Source: Streptomyces sp. D2-8 (GTDB lineage: Bacteria > Actinomycetota > Actinomycetes > Streptomycetales > Streptomycetaceae). Taken from it: a stretch of 64,000 nucleotides of DNA. Numbering within the stretch: the first letter of the stretch is position 1; each line of letters starts with the position of its first letter. The DNA lies in contig NZ_JAAHBP010000026.1 of the NCBI RefSeq assembly GCF_023184515.1, positions 1 to 64,000 on the forward strand. The letters are read 5' to 3'. Made by a program: the position numbers and the translations under genes. Shown here in pieces: positions 40,101 to 48,429 of the stretch. The notes below the pieces were generated by a model. The model ran no database searches, had not been told where the DNA came from, and saw only the letters and a list, made by a program, of their open reading frames with translations.

Positions 40101-41219
40101 GTGGCTGAGATCCGGATTCCCTCTGACATCAAGCCCGCGGACGGACGTTTCGGCGCGGGTCCCTCCAAGGTGCGGACGGAGGCGCTGGACGCCCTCGCCG
40201 CGACCGGCACCTCTCTCATGGGCACCTCCCACCGCCAGGCTCCCGTCAAGAACCTGGTCGGCCAGGTGCGCGAGGGCATCAGTGAGCTGTTCCAGCTCCC
40301 CGACGGCTACGAGGTGATCCTCGGCAACGGCGGCTCGACCGCCTTCTGGGACGTCGCGACGCACGGTCTGATCGAGAACAGGTCGCAGCACCTCAGCTTC
40401 GGCGAGTTCTCCTCCAAGTTCGCCAAGGCCGCGAAGCTCGCGCCGTGGCTCGCCGAGCCGGACGTCATCTCCGCCGACCCGGGCACGCACCCCGAGGCGG
40501 TCGCCGAGGCGGGCGTGGACGTCTACGCGTTCACCCACAACGAGACCTCGACCGGTGTCGCCATGCCGATCAAGCGCGTGGCCGGTGCCGACGAGGGCGC
40601 CCTGGTGCTCGTGGACGCCACCTCCGGCGCCGGCGGCCTGCCCGTCGACGTCAGCGAGACCGACGTCTACTACTTCGCCCCGCAGAAGTCCTTCGCCTCC
40701 GACGGCGGCCTGTGGATCGGCGTCTTCTCCCCGGCCGCGATCGAGCGCGCCGAGCGCGTCCACGCGTCCGGCCGCCACGTCCCGGAGTTCTTCTCGCTGC
40801 CGACGGCGATCGACAACTCCCGCAAGAACCAGACGTACAACACCCCGGCCCTCGCGACCCTCTTCCTGCTCAACCAGCAGCTGGAGTGGATCAACGGCCA
40901 GGGCGGCCTGGACTGGTCGGTCCGGCGCACGGCCACCTCCGCCCGCACGCTCTACGGCTGGGCCGAGGACATCAAGTACGCCAACCCGTTCGTCACCGAC
41001 CCGGCCAAGCGCTCGCAGGTCATCGGCACGATCGACTTCACGGACGAGGTGGACGCCGCCGCCGTCGCCAAGGTGCTGCGCGCCAACGGCATCGTCGACA
41101 CCGAGCCCTACCGCAAGCTCGGCCGCAACCAGCTGCGCGTGGCGATGTTCCCGGCGATCGACCCGGCGGACATCGAGGCGCTCACGAAGTGCGTCGACTA
41201 TGTGATCGAGAAGCTCTGA
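40101..41219 (+). CDS. serC: Phosphoserine aminotransferase
   Basis: A 372-residue PLP enzyme that converts 3-phosphohydroxypyruvate and glutamate to phosphoserine in serine synthesis (it can also serve vitamin B6 synthesis). It starts MAEIRIPSDIKPADGRFGAGPSK. The substrate-binding SLMGTSHRQAPV follows, and the PLP lysine is in VYYFAPQKSFASDGG. The length and sequence match the actinobacterial SerC branch. The GTG start at 40101 is supported by the conserved N-terminus and the -10 hexamer 7 nt before it. A strong terminator follows. Confidence 0.93.
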   Translation: MAEIRIPSDIKPADGRFGAGPSKVRTEALDALAATGTSLMGTSHRQAPVKNLVGQVREGISELFQLPDGYEVILGNGGSTAFWDVATHGLIENRSQHLSFGEFSSKFAKAAKLAPWLAEPDVISADPGTHPEAVAEAGVDVYAFTHNETSTGVAMPIKRVAGADEGALVLVDATSGAGGLPVDVSETDVYYFAPQKSFASDGGLWIGVFSPAAIERAERVHASGRHVPEFFSLPTAIDNSRKNQTYNTPALATLFLLNQQLEWINGQGGLDWSVRRTATSARTLYGWAEDIKYANPFVTDPAKRSQVIGTIDFTDEVDAAAVAKVLRANGIVDTEPYRKLGRNQLRVAMFPAIDPADIEALTKCVDYVIEKL

Positions 41220-41241
41220 CCTTCACGGGTCCATGAGTGTC

Positions 41242-41271
41242 GAGGGCGCCCCGCTCGTGCGGGGCGCCCTC
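41242..41271 (+). terminator. serC terminator
   Basis: GAGGGCGCCCCGC and its perfect 13-nt complement flank a TCGT loop, 22 nt after the serC stop. It may also serve the convergent SUMF1-like gene ending at 41280. Confidence 0.8.
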
Positions 41272-41279
41272 TCTCGTGC

Positions 41280-41978
41280 TCAGGCCGGCCCGGTGCCCCC
41301 GGCGCCCGGCGTCGAGCGCGCCACCCTGAACCCCACGTCGTCGATCCGGAACGTCGGATGGCTCCGGCGCCGCACCGAGGCCCGGCAGCTCCAGTGCTCG
41401 TCGGACCAGCCGCCGCCCCGCAGGACGCGGTAGCTGCCGTAGACCTCGGCGTCGTAGAGGTCCCAGCACCAGTCCCAGACGTTGCCCAGCATGTCGTACA
41501 GGCCCCAGGCGTTGGGCTGCCGGCCGCCCACGGGGTGGAGGGCGTCCGCCGCGTTGCCGCGGTACCAGGCGATGTCGTCGAGCGGGCCGTAGCGCGGGCC
41601 GGTGCTGCCGGCGCGGCAGGCGTGTTCCCACTCGGCCTCGGTCGGCAGCCGGTAGCCGTCGGCGGCGGTGTCCCACTCGACTTCCCCGGTGCCGGGCCGC
41701 ACCTCGTACGCGGGGGTCAGGCCCTCGCGCCGGGACAGGGTGTTGCAGAACCGGATCGTGTCCCACCAGGACACGCCCTCGACGGGCAGCCGGTCACCCC
41801 GGGCCGTGCTCGGACGCTCGCCGGTGACCTCGGCGTACCACGCCTGCGTGACCGGGAACGCCGCGAGGCGAAACGGTGCGACCTCGACCGTCCAGCTGCG
41901 CCGCGTCCGCCGGTCCGACAGGGTCACCCGGCCGGGCGGGACGGTCGTCATCGTGTGTGCCACAGCCCCCGTGTTCAT
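41280..41978 (-). CDS. Formylglycine-generating-enzyme (SUMF1) fold protein, catalytic Cys pair incomplete
   Basis: A 232-residue SUMF1/FGE-fold protein with VTQAWYAEVTGERPS, LPVEGVSWWDTIRFCNTLSRREGL, RLPTEAEWEHACRAGS, WGLYDMLGNVWDWCWDLYD and YRVLRGGGWSDEHWSCRASVRRR. True FGEs carry two cysteines five residues apart ahead of RSAYR; here only the later one remains (WSCRASVR). It is therefore probably not a sulfatase activator but one of the many FGE-like proteins. ATG at 41978, 11 nt from the TetR stop, so probably cotranscribed with it. Confidence 0.78.
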   Translation of the reverse strand: MNTGAVAHTMTTVPPGRVTLSDRRTRRSWTVEVAPFRLAAFPVTQAWYAEVTGERPSTARGDRLPVEGVSWWDTIRFCNTLSRREGLTPAYEVRPGTGEVEWDTAADGYRLPTEAEWEHACRAGSTGPRYGPLDDIAWYRGNAADALHPVGGRQPNAWGLYDMLGNVWDWCWDLYDAEVYGSYRVLRGGGWSDEHWSCRASVRRRSHPTFRIDDVGFRVARSTPGAGGTGPA

Positions 41979-41989
41979 GGCATGTGAGC

Positions 41990-42757
41990 CTATCGGCGGC
42001 CTCGTTGCGCCACGAGTACGTCCAACCCGTCCAGGATGCGCTGCAATCCGAACTCGAAGTGGTCGAACTCCGCGCCGAAGGCGTCCTCGGCGAGGGACGC
42101 CATCACCGGGTAGCGGCCCGAGGCCATGGCCTTCTCCAGGGCCGGCACCTGCGCCTGCCAGAACTCGGCGTCCGTCAGACCCGTCCGGCGCTCCGCCTCC
42201 TGCTCGTAGAGCTGCGTGCGCGCGGCCCCCACGACGTATCCGTCGATCATGATGATCGCGGAGACCAGTTCGGGGTCGGTCAGCCCCATCGGGCGGATCC
42301 GCGTGAGGACCCTCTCCATCCCGTCGAGGGCGCTGGGGCCGAGGATCGGGCGGGTCTGGTTGACCTGGAGCAGCCAGGGGTGGCGGCGGTAGAGGGCGAG
42401 GGTGGCGCGGGCCAGTGCCTCCAGGGCCGCCCGCCAGCCGCCGTCGCCGAGGTCGGCCGGGTTCTCCGAGGGGCGCTGCACCCGGTCCAGCATGAGGTCG
42501 AGCAGCTCGCCCTTGCCGGGCACGTACCGGTACAGCGACATGGTGCCGGTGCCGAGCTCGGTCGCGACGCGGCGCATGGAGAGCCCCTCCAGACCCTCGG
42601 TGTCCGCCACCTGGATGGCCGCTTCCACGATCCGGTCCAGTGTCAGGGTCGGTTTGGGGCCGCGCGTGGGGCGGCGGCCGGTGTCCCACAGCAGTTCGAG
42701 GGTGCGGGCGATGTCGCCGCTGCCGCTGGTCTCCGTACCGCCCGTGCCACTCGTCAT
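41990..42757 (-). CDS. TetR-family regulator of the drug exporter
   Basis: A 255-residue TetR protein with a long N-terminal linker, helix-turn-helix LDRIVEAAIQVADTEGLEGLSMRRVATELGTGTMSLYRYVPGKGE and a TetR_C-like ligand domain. It is divergent from a DrrAB-type exporter, and a 44-nt operator lies between them. This is the standard layout of a drug-responsive repressor controlling its pump. ATG at 42757 has TAAGCT 7 nt upstream and no ribosome-binding site. Confidence 0.88.
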   Translation of the reverse strand: MTSGTGGTETSGSGDIARTLELLWDTGRRPTRGPKPTLTLDRIVEAAIQVADTEGLEGLSMRRVATELGTGTMSLYRYVPGKGELLDLMLDRVQRPSENPADLGDGGWRAALEALARATLALYRRHPWLLQVNQTRPILGPSALDGMERVLTRIRPMGLTDPELVSAIIMIDGYVVGAARTQLYEQEAERRTGLTDAEFWQAQVPALEKAMASGRYPVMASLAEDAFGAEFDHFEFGLQRILDGLDVLVAQRGRR

Positions 42758-42764
42758 GGAACCC

Positions 42765-42770
42765 AGCTTA
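42765..42770 (-). promoter_or_regulatory. Leaderless -10 element of the TetR gene
   Basis: TAAGCT on the minus strand stands exactly 7 nt before the ATG at 42757. No purine-rich ribosome-binding site separates the two. Confidence 0.45.
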
Positions 42771-42784
42771 GGTCCCCGCCCAAA

Positions 42785-42828
42785 AACTGGGTACGGCGTA
42801 CGCGCAATCGGGTACGCTGTACCCAGTT
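42785..42828. promoter_or_regulatory. Operator between TetR and exporter genes
   Basis: Two 17-nt arms (42785-42801, AACTGGGTACGGCGTAC; and 42812-42828) are inverted copies with one mismatch, separated by 10 nt. Each arm also contains the smaller unit GTAC-N2-C-GTAC-like. A TACGCT hexamer usable as exporter -10 falls inside the right arm, so binding would block the pump promoter. Confidence 0.75.
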
Positions 42829-42866
42829 CAGTGCCGAGGTGGCACGGGCGCACGGGAGGGGACGAC

Positions 42867-43826
42867 ATGGACGGATACGCGGTGCGGGCCGAGGGGCTGG
42901 AGAAGAGGTACGGCGAGAAACGCGCCCTCGACGGCTTCGACCTGGAGGTGCGCGAGGGCACGGTGCACGGCCTGCTCGGGCCGAACGGGGCGGGCAAGAC
43001 CACCGCCGTGCGCATCCTGTCCACACTGCTCCGGCTGGACGGGGGCAGTGCCACGGTCGCCGGGCTGGACGTCGTCCGGCAGGCACGCGAGGTGCGGGCC
43101 CGGATCGGCCTCACCGGCCAGTACGCGGCGGTCGACGAGGTGCTCACCGGCCGGCAGAACCTGGAGATGTTCGGCCGCCTGTTCCACCTGGGCGGCAAGC
43201 GGGCCGGGCTCCGGGCGACCGAACTCCTGGAGCAGTTCGACCTGACCGACGCCGCCGACCGGGGGGTGGGCAAGTACAGCGGCGGCATGCGGCGCCGGCT
43301 CGACCTCGCGGCGTCCATGATCCTGGCCCCGGCCGTCCTCTTCCTCGACGAGCCGACGACCGGCCTGGACCCCCGCAGCCGGGGCGAAGTCTGGGAGTCC
43401 GTAAGGGCCTTGGTGGCGAGCGGCACCACCGTCCTGCTGACCACGCAGTACCTGGAGGAGGCCGACAAGCTCGCCTCGCGCATCACCGTCATCGACCAGG
43501 GGCGGGCCATCGCCGACGACACCCCGGACGGACTGAAGAACCTGGTCGGCGGCGACCGCATCGAGGTCGTGGTCGCCGAGCGGTCCGAGATCCCGCGGGC
43601 GGTGAAGGTGGTCGCCCGGGTCACGGACGGCGAACCCGAGGCGGACGAGACCGAGTTGCGGGTGCACGCGCCGGTCACCGACCGGGTCACGGCACTCACC
43701 GAAGTGGCGCGGACCCTCCAGGACGAGGGCGTCCGGGTCGAGGACATCGGGCTGCGCAGGCCGAGCCTCGACGACGTGTTCCTGCGCCTGACCGGACACC
43801 GGACCGAGAAGGAGGCCACGGCGTGA
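42867..43826 (+). CDS. Daunorubicin-resistance-type (DrrA) ABC ATPase
   Basis: A 319-residue ATPase of the DrrA group. Walker A is GPNGAGKTT near residue 40, Q-loop TGQYAAVDEVLTG, signature YSGGMRRRLDLAASM, Walker B VLFLDEPTTGLD, and H-loop-region LLTTQYLEEADKLA. The C-terminal 90 residues (KNLVGGDRIEVVV ... RPSLDDVFLRLTGHR) carry the DrrA-type tail. GGGAGGGG lies 6 nt upstream of ATG 42867. The stop overlaps the permease start. It probably exports a hydrophobic drug sensed by the divergent TetR. Confidence 0.92.
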   Translation: MDGYAVRAEGLEKRYGEKRALDGFDLEVREGTVHGLLGPNGAGKTTAVRILSTLLRLDGGSATVAGLDVVRQAREVRARIGLTGQYAAVDEVLTGRQNLEMFGRLFHLGGKRAGLRATELLEQFDLTDAADRGVGKYSGGMRRRLDLAASMILAPAVLFLDEPTTGLDPRSRGEVWESVRALVASGTTVLLTTQYLEEADKLASRITVIDQGRAIADDTPDGLKNLVGGDRIEVVVAERSEIPRAVKVVARVTDGEPEADETELRVHAPVTDRVTALTEVARTLQDEGVRVEDIGLRRPSLDDVFLRLTGHRTEKEATA

Positions 43827-44638
43827 GCGCCCTCGACCTGAGCACCCCGAGCGCGCGGGGCGGTGCGTACTGGCTGCTCGCCGACTGCTGGAACATCGTC
43901 CGCCGCGGTCTGACCCACTACCAGCGCCAGCCCGTCAACATCGCCTGGCAGCTGGGCTTCCCGATCCTGTCCGTGCTGATGTACGGCTATGTCTTCGGCA
44001 GCGCGATGAAGGTGCCGGGCGGGAACTACAAGGACTTCCTGATGCCGGGCATGTTCGTGATGACCATGGCGTTCGGCTTCATCAACACCGCCACGGTCGT
44101 GGTGTACGACTCCACCAAGGGCGTCATCGACCGCTTCCGCTCGATGCCGATGGCGTCCTCGGCCGTGGTGGCCGGGCGCGGGATCACCGATCTGATCATC
44201 GCCTGTGCCGAGTTGACCATCATGATGCTCACCGCGCTGGCCATGGGATGGCGCCCGGACGGCGGCTTCGGCTTCCTCGCCGCGTTCGGGCTGCTGCTCT
44301 GGCTGCGGTTCGCGCTGATCTGGATCGGCGTGTGGCTCGGCCTGCTCGTGCCCAACCCGGAGGCCGCGGGCGGCCTGTTCGCGGTCGCCTTCCCGCTGAC
44401 GATGGTCTCCAGCGTCTTCGTCGCGCCGCAGCAGATGCCCGACTGGCTGGGCTGGCTGGCGGTCTGGAACCCGATCTCGTCCACGGCGGCGGCGACCCGC
44501 GAGCTGTTCGGCAGGCCGGTCACCGGTGACACCTGGGTCGAGCAGCACGCGCTGCTGATGGCCGGGGTGTGGCCGGTGATCCTGACGGCGATCTTCCTGC
44601 CGCTGGCGGTACGGCGGTTCAGGAAGCTGAGCCGATAG
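43823..44638 (+). CDS. ABC-2 type exporter permease (DrrB-type)
   Basis: A 271-residue ABC-2 permease with six membrane segments and the family features FPILSVLMYGYVFGSAM, DRFRSMPMASSAVVAGR and NPISSTAAATRELFGRP. GTG at 43823 overlaps the ATPase stop by 4 nt (GTGA). It pairs with the DrrA-type ATPase as a half-size exporter. Confidence 0.92.
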   Translation: MSALDLSTPSARGGAYWLLADCWNIVRRGLTHYQRQPVNIAWQLGFPILSVLMYGYVFGSAMKVPGGNYKDFLMPGMFVMTMAFGFINTATVVVYDSTKGVIDRFRSMPMASSAVVAGRGITDLIIACAELTIMMLTALAMGWRPDGGFGFLAAFGLLLWLRFALIWIGVWLGLLVPNPEAAGGLFAVAFPLTMVSSVFVAPQQMPDWLGWLAVWNPISSTAAATRELFGRPVTGDTWVEQHALLMAGVWPVILTAIFLPLAVRRFRKLSR

Positions 44639-44655
44639 CGATTGCGGCGGTCCCA

Positions 44656-44706
44656 CACCTCCCAGAGTCTTGACGTGCTCATGTTGCGTCAGTTCTCCGG
44701 GAGGTG
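44656..44706. other. Nested inverted repeat between convergent genes
   Basis: CACCTCCC (44656-44663) pairs with GGGAGGTG (44699-44706), and the loop holds a second pair TGACG/CGTCA. It lies between the ends of the exporter permease and the convergent propeller protein, so a terminator role is plausible. A short GAGCC/GGCTC hairpin follows. Confidence 0.4.
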
Positions 44707-44752
44707 CGCGGCAAGCCGGGGAGCCCAAGAGCAAGGCTCCTGATCCCGTCTC

Positions 44753-45730
44753 CTACCCCCGCCGCCGCCTCATCCCCCGCAGACCCAGCACGACGACCAG
44801 GACGACACCGGCGGCGATCGCCCCCGTCTTGAGGTTGCCGCCCAGGCCGTCTCCCCCACCGTCGGACGCGGCCGAACTCCCGCTGCCGGACGAGGAGTCG
44901 GATCCCCCGCCCCCCGGCGCGTCCTGCGGCTCCACAGGGCTGTCCGCCCCTTCGGCGCCGTACATCAGCTTCTTGCCGTCCGCGGTGTAGGTGACGGACT
45001 CGCCCTGGCCCAGGAACGGCACGCCGAGCCGTTCCTTGCGCTTGATCTTCCCGCCGTTCCAGTCGTACGCGATCGCGCCGAAGTAGCTGCGTACGACGAG
45101 GTGTTCACCGTCCGGGGAGAGCGTGGCGTCGGTGGCCTCCAGGTCGGGGACGGCCGCGACGGGCCGGAACGTGTTCGACCCGGAGGAGGAGAGCCGGGCG
45201 GGGCCCTCGTACAGGTGCCCGCCCTTCTCGTTCTTGTCGACGATGTAGACGCGGCCGGTCTTCGGGTGCACCACGAGGGACTCGGCGTCCCGCGCGCCGT
45301 CGGAGTACTTCACGACGTACTGCGTGGCCCGGATGGTCTGGTCGCGCAGGTTCTTCGGCTCGGGCAGCCGGTAGATCCAGACGTACGGCCAGCTGCCGCC
45401 GAGGTTGTCACCGATGTCGCCGACGTAGATCTGGTTGTCCGGCCCGATCGAGATGGCCTCGACGTCGCGCGGACTGCCCACGCCGGACAGGGTGATCGTG
45501 GCGACCGTCTCGCCCGTCGCGCTGTCGACGGCGTAGAGGTACGCCCCGTCGTCGCTGTCGTTGTGCGTCCAGTAGACGCCGGGGTGTTGCCGCGAGGCCG
45601 CCAGACCGCTGGACTCGGTGATGCGCGGGTCCCTGATCGTGAACTTCTCGTCGCCGTCGGCGGCGGAGGCGGGCACGGCGAGGGCGCCCGTGAGGAGGGC
45701 CGCGGCGAGAAGGGCGAACGGTCTGCGCAT
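44753..45730 (-). CDS. Secreted beta-propeller-like protein with C-terminal membrane anchor
   Basis: A 325-residue protein. Signal peptide RRPFALLAAALLTGALAVPASA (cleavage about residue 24), then repeated propeller-like strands (YWTHNDSDDGAYLYAVDSATGETV; ISIGPDNQIYVGDIGDN; LVVHPKTGRVYIVDK; TLSPDGEHLVVRSY). A Gly/Ser/Asp linker leads to a final hydrophobic helix (TGAIAAGVVLVVVLGLRG) and a basic RRRR end, so it would be fixed to the outer face of the membrane. Ligand or enzymatic role is unknown. Confidence 0.8.
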   Translation of the reverse strand: MRRPFALLAAALLTGALAVPASAADGDEKFTIRDPRITESSGLAASRQHPGVYWTHNDSDDGAYLYAVDSATGETVATITLSGVGSPRDVEAISIGPDNQIYVGDIGDNLGGSWPYVWIYRLPEPKNLRDQTIRATQYVVKYSDGARDAESLVVHPKTGRVYIVDKNEKGGHLYEGPARLSSSGSNTFRPVAAVPDLEATDATLSPDGEHLVVRSYFGAIAYDWNGGKIKRKERLGVPFLGQGESVTYTADGKKLMYGAEGADSPVEPQDAPGGGGSDSSSGSGSSAASDGGGDGLGGNLKTGAIAAGVVLVVVLGLRGMRRRRG

Positions 45731-45854
45731 GCCCCAAGCCTGCCATCCCGCTCCGCGGTTCATCGGCGTAACGGATCAAGGGCCCGACGGCCTGGCCGAG
45801 GGGCGTGTCCCGACTCACACTCCGTCGGCCATCGAGATCGTTCATCATGAGCGG

Positions 45855-46529
45855 ATGCTCAGGTTCATGCCCGTCGGTGACTCCATGACGATCGGAAGCA
45901 CTGGCGAACACACATGGCGCTACCGGCTGTGGCAGCACCTGTGCCGTTCCTACGGCAGCCCCTTCACCCTCGTCGGCCCGCGCGAGACGCTCTACGACCA
46001 GCTCGCCGAAGCCCCGGTGTCGCACGCGTACGCCGAGCCGGACTTCCCGCGTGCCCACCTGGCCGGCTGGGGCGAGGGCTGGCTGCACATGGCGCCGCTG
46101 ATCGGCGATGCGGTGCGGTCGTGCCGCGCGGACGTGCTCCTGGTCTCCCTGGGCCTGATCGACCTGGGCTTCTACACGAACGCGGAGCAGACCGCCGAGA
46201 ACGTCCGCGCCTTCGCGGCCGAGGCGCGGGCCGCGAACCGCCGGGTGGGGATGGTGTGGCTGCCGGTGACCCCGAACGTGCGCGCCCAGTCGGACGCGGC
46301 CTTCGCCACCGAGGTCGCCCGCTTCAACGAACTCCTCGCCAAGACCGCCGCGGACCTCGACGAGCCCGGCTCCCCCGTCCTCCTGGCCACGCCCCCGCCG
46401 TCGTACGACGTCGCCACCGACACCTACGACGGCACCCACCCCAACGCGAGCGGCGAACACAAGATCGCGGCGGCCTTCGCGGAGGCGATGCACCAGGGCT
46501 GGGACCTGGCCGGCCCTTACGAGAAGTAG
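45855..46529 (+). CDS. SGNH/GDSL-family hydrolase
   Basis: A 224-residue SGNH-fold esterase/lipase-like protein. Block I is MPVGDSMTIGSTGEHTWRY (Ser of GDS near residue 8). The catalytic Asp-x2-His is in YDGTHPNASGEHKIAAAF. Block III, normally GxND, reads SLGLIDLGF, so the oxyanion-hole asparagine is replaced. It has no signal peptide. ATG at 45855 is the only start before block I and has little ribosome-binding signal. Confidence 0.78.
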   Translation: MLRFMPVGDSMTIGSTGEHTWRYRLWQHLCRSYGSPFTLVGPRETLYDQLAEAPVSHAYAEPDFPRAHLAGWGEGWLHMAPLIGDAVRSCRADVLLVSLGLIDLGFYTNAEQTAENVRAFAAEARAANRRVGMVWLPVTPNVRAQSDAAFATEVARFNELLAKTAADLDEPGSPVLLATPPPSYDVATDTYDGTHPNASGEHKIAAAFAEAMHQGWDLAGPYEK

Positions 46530-46612
46530 CTCGGCCCCACCGGCAGTCGAGCCCGGGTTCTCCCAGGTTTGTGCTTGCTTGGAGCGCACTTCAAGACGTT
46601 GGCTTGGACACC

Positions 46613-47605
46613 ATGAAGTACACGCAGCTCGGACGCACGGGACTCAAGGTCAGCCGGCTCGTCCTCGGCACCATGAACTTCGGCCCGCAGACCGACGAGG
46701 CCGACAGCCACGCCATCATGGACGCGGCGCTGGACGCGGGCATCAACTTCTTCGACACCGCCAATGTCTATGGCTGGGGCGAGAACAAGGGCCGTACCGA
46801 AAGCATCATCGGCAACTGGTTCTCGAAGGGCGAGGGGCGGCGCGACAAGGTCGTCCTCGCCACGAAGGTCTACGGCAACATGGCCGCCGACGGCCCGGCC
46901 TGGCCCAACCACGACAAGCTCTCCGCGGTCAACATCCGACGTGCCGTGGACGCCAGCCTCAAGCGGCTCCAGACGGACTACATCGACGTCTACCAGTTCC
47001 ACCACATCGACCGCGCCACTCCCTTCGACGAGATCTGGCAGGCGATCGACGTCCTGGTCCAGCAGGGCAAGATCCTCTACGTCGGGTCGTCGAACTTCCC
47101 CGGCTACAAGATCGCCCAGGCCAACGAGATCGCCGCCCGGCGGGGCGGGACCATCGGGCTGGTCAGCGAGCAGTGCCTGTACAACCTCGCCGAGCGGCGC
47201 GCCGAGATGGAGGTCATCCCGGCCGCTCAGGAGTACGGCCTCGGGGTCATCCCCTGGTCACCGCTGCACGGCGGTCTGCTGGGCGGTGTGATCAAGAAGG
47301 AGGTCGAGGGCGGCCGCCGCGCCTCCGGCCGCGCGGCCGACGCGCTCGCCGACGCCGGCACCCGCGCGCGGATCCAGTCCTACGAGGACCTGCTCGACAA
47401 GCACGGCGTCGAGCCCGGCGAGGCCGCCCTGGCCTGGCTGCTCACCCGCCCCGGCGTGACCGGCCCGATCGTCGGCCCGCGCACCGGCGAGCAGCTCGCC
47501 TCCGCGGTCCGCGCGTCCGAGCTGGAGCTGTCCGGGGAGCTCCTGACCGGCCTGGACGAGATCTTCCCGGGCCCGGGCCCGTCTCCGGAGGCCTTCGCCT
47601 GGTGA
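46613..47605 (+). CDS. Aldo/keto reductase
   Basis: A 330-residue NAD(P)H-dependent reductase of the AKR superfamily (YajO/Tas-like). The tetrad residues are visible: Asp and Tyr in INFFDTANVYGWGENKGRTE, Lys in VLATKVYGN, His in YQFHHIDRATPFDE. The cofactor region is WLLTRPGVTGPIVGPRTGEQL. ATG at 46613 begins the usual MKYTQLGRTGLKVSRLVLGTMNFG. The substrate is unknown. Confidence 0.92.
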   Translation: MKYTQLGRTGLKVSRLVLGTMNFGPQTDEADSHAIMDAALDAGINFFDTANVYGWGENKGRTESIIGNWFSKGEGRRDKVVLATKVYGNMAADGPAWPNHDKLSAVNIRRAVDASLKRLQTDYIDVYQFHHIDRATPFDEIWQAIDVLVQQGKILYVGSSNFPGYKIAQANEIAARRGGTIGLVSEQCLYNLAERRAEMEVIPAAQEYGLGVIPWSPLHGGLLGGVIKKEVEGGRRASGRAADALADAGTRARIQSYEDLLDKHGVEPGEAALAWLLTRPGVTGPIVGPRTGEQLASAVRASELELSGELLTGLDEIFPGPGPSPEAFAW

Positions 47606-47629
47606 CGCCCTGAACCTGGTGACGCCCTG

Positions 47630-47704
47630 AAGGGGCGCGGGGCTGTGTCAATGTGCGGCTGGCGCCGCGTGGGCGCGACAAGCCCCCCACCGGCCCGCAG
47701 CCGG
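47630..47704 (+). repeat. Dispersed intergenic repeat, long copy C
   Basis: It begins with AAGGGGCGCGGGG and ends CGCGACAAGCC..., the complement of the two outer parts of copies A and B, with about 33 extra nt (containing TGCGGC/GCCGCG complementarity) between them. It follows the aldo/keto reductase gene directly and could fold as a terminator. Confidence 0.55.
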
Positions 47705-47730
47705 AGAGCAACGGGCAGTCCCCCGCCCCC

Positions 47731-47820
47731 CTACCTGCCGAGCGCGGCAGCCAGGGCGACGACGAGAAACATCAGCACGAGCACACCGGCCATGATCCGG
47801 TTACGGGTTTTCGGGTCCAC
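47731..47820 (-). CDS. 29-residue single-span membrane protein (SPW_0924-like)
   Basis: A very short gene: GTG at 47820, TAG at 47733-47731, product MDPKTRNRIMAGVLVLMF then LVVALAAALGR. A basic N-terminus precedes one membrane helix of about 19 residues. Sequence and size resemble the small SPW_0924 family that I recall from Streptomyces. TAGGCT lies exactly 7 nt ahead of the GTG, with no ribosome-binding site, so a leaderless mRNA is likely. The -10 overlaps the stop region of the thpR gene. Function is unknown. Confidence 0.7.
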   Translation of the reverse strand: MDPKTRNRIMAGVLVLMFLVVALAAALGR

Positions 47821-47827
47821 GGCACCG

Positions 47828-47833
47828 AGCCTA
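47828..47833 (-). promoter_or_regulatory. Leaderless -10 element of the mini-protein gene
   Basis: TAGGCT on the minus strand precedes the GTG at 47820 by 7 nt. It overlaps the TAG stop of thpR. Confidence 0.45.
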
Positions 47834-48409
47834 ACCGGCGCCCCCGAGCGGCCAGCGCCCGACCGCCTCATACCGGGGCTGCTCCCCCGGCACCCCCGAG
47901 ACCGGCAGATTGCTGCGCACCAGCGCCAGCTCGTCCACGGTCCAGGTCCGGCCCGTGAATCCCGCGAGCGTGTCCAGGAAGGCCCGCACCTCCCCTGCCG
48001 CCCGGCTCCGCGCCACGGTCAGATGCGCCTTGTACCGCCGGTGCTCCCCCATCGCCACCCCCGCCTTCCGCGCCGCCGCCTCGGCCCGCTCGGCCAGCAG
48101 CCGCAGGGTCGCCAGGTCCCCCTCGGCCCCGGCCCACAGCGCCCGCCCGTGCCCGAACTGCCCCCCGCCCCGCACGGCCAGCGGGAACGGCTCGGTCCGG
48201 CGCGCGGCCCGCTCCAGCCGCTCCGACAGCGCGGGGACGAGACCGTCGTCGACCTCACCGTAGAAGGCGAGGGTGAAGTGCCAGCCGGGACGGCCGGTCC
48301 AGCGCATGCCGTCGGCGCCGGGCAGCTCGCGCAACTCGTCGACCACGGACCCGAGTTCACGACACACCTCGTCAGGGGGCAGCACGGCCGCGAAGAGTCT
48401 CATGCGCAC
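47831..48409 (-). CDS. thpR: RNA 2',3'-cyclic phosphodiesterase (2H family)
   Basis: A 192-residue two-histidine phosphoesterase. The two HxTx motifs are HFTLAFYG near residue 44 and HLTVARSR near residue 132, and RLFAAVLPPDEV is the normal N-terminus. The family hydrolyses 2',3'-cyclic phosphate ends (formerly 2'-5' RNA ligase). GTG at 48409 or ATG at 48403; the latter has CAGGCT 7 nt upstream. It is divergent from the GNAT gene with only 20 nt between start codons. Confidence 0.88.
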   Translation of the reverse strand: MRMRLFAAVLPPDEVCRELGSVVDELRELPGADGMRWTGRPGWHFTLAFYGEVDDGLVPALSERLERAARRTEPFPLAVRGGGQFGHGRALWAGAEGDLATLRLLAERAEAAARKAGVAMGEHRRYKAHLTVARSRAAGEVRAFLDTLAGFTGRTWTVDELALVRSNLPVSGVPGEQPRYEAVGRWPLGGAG

Positions 48410-48429
48410 AAGCCTGGCACCATGAGGCC

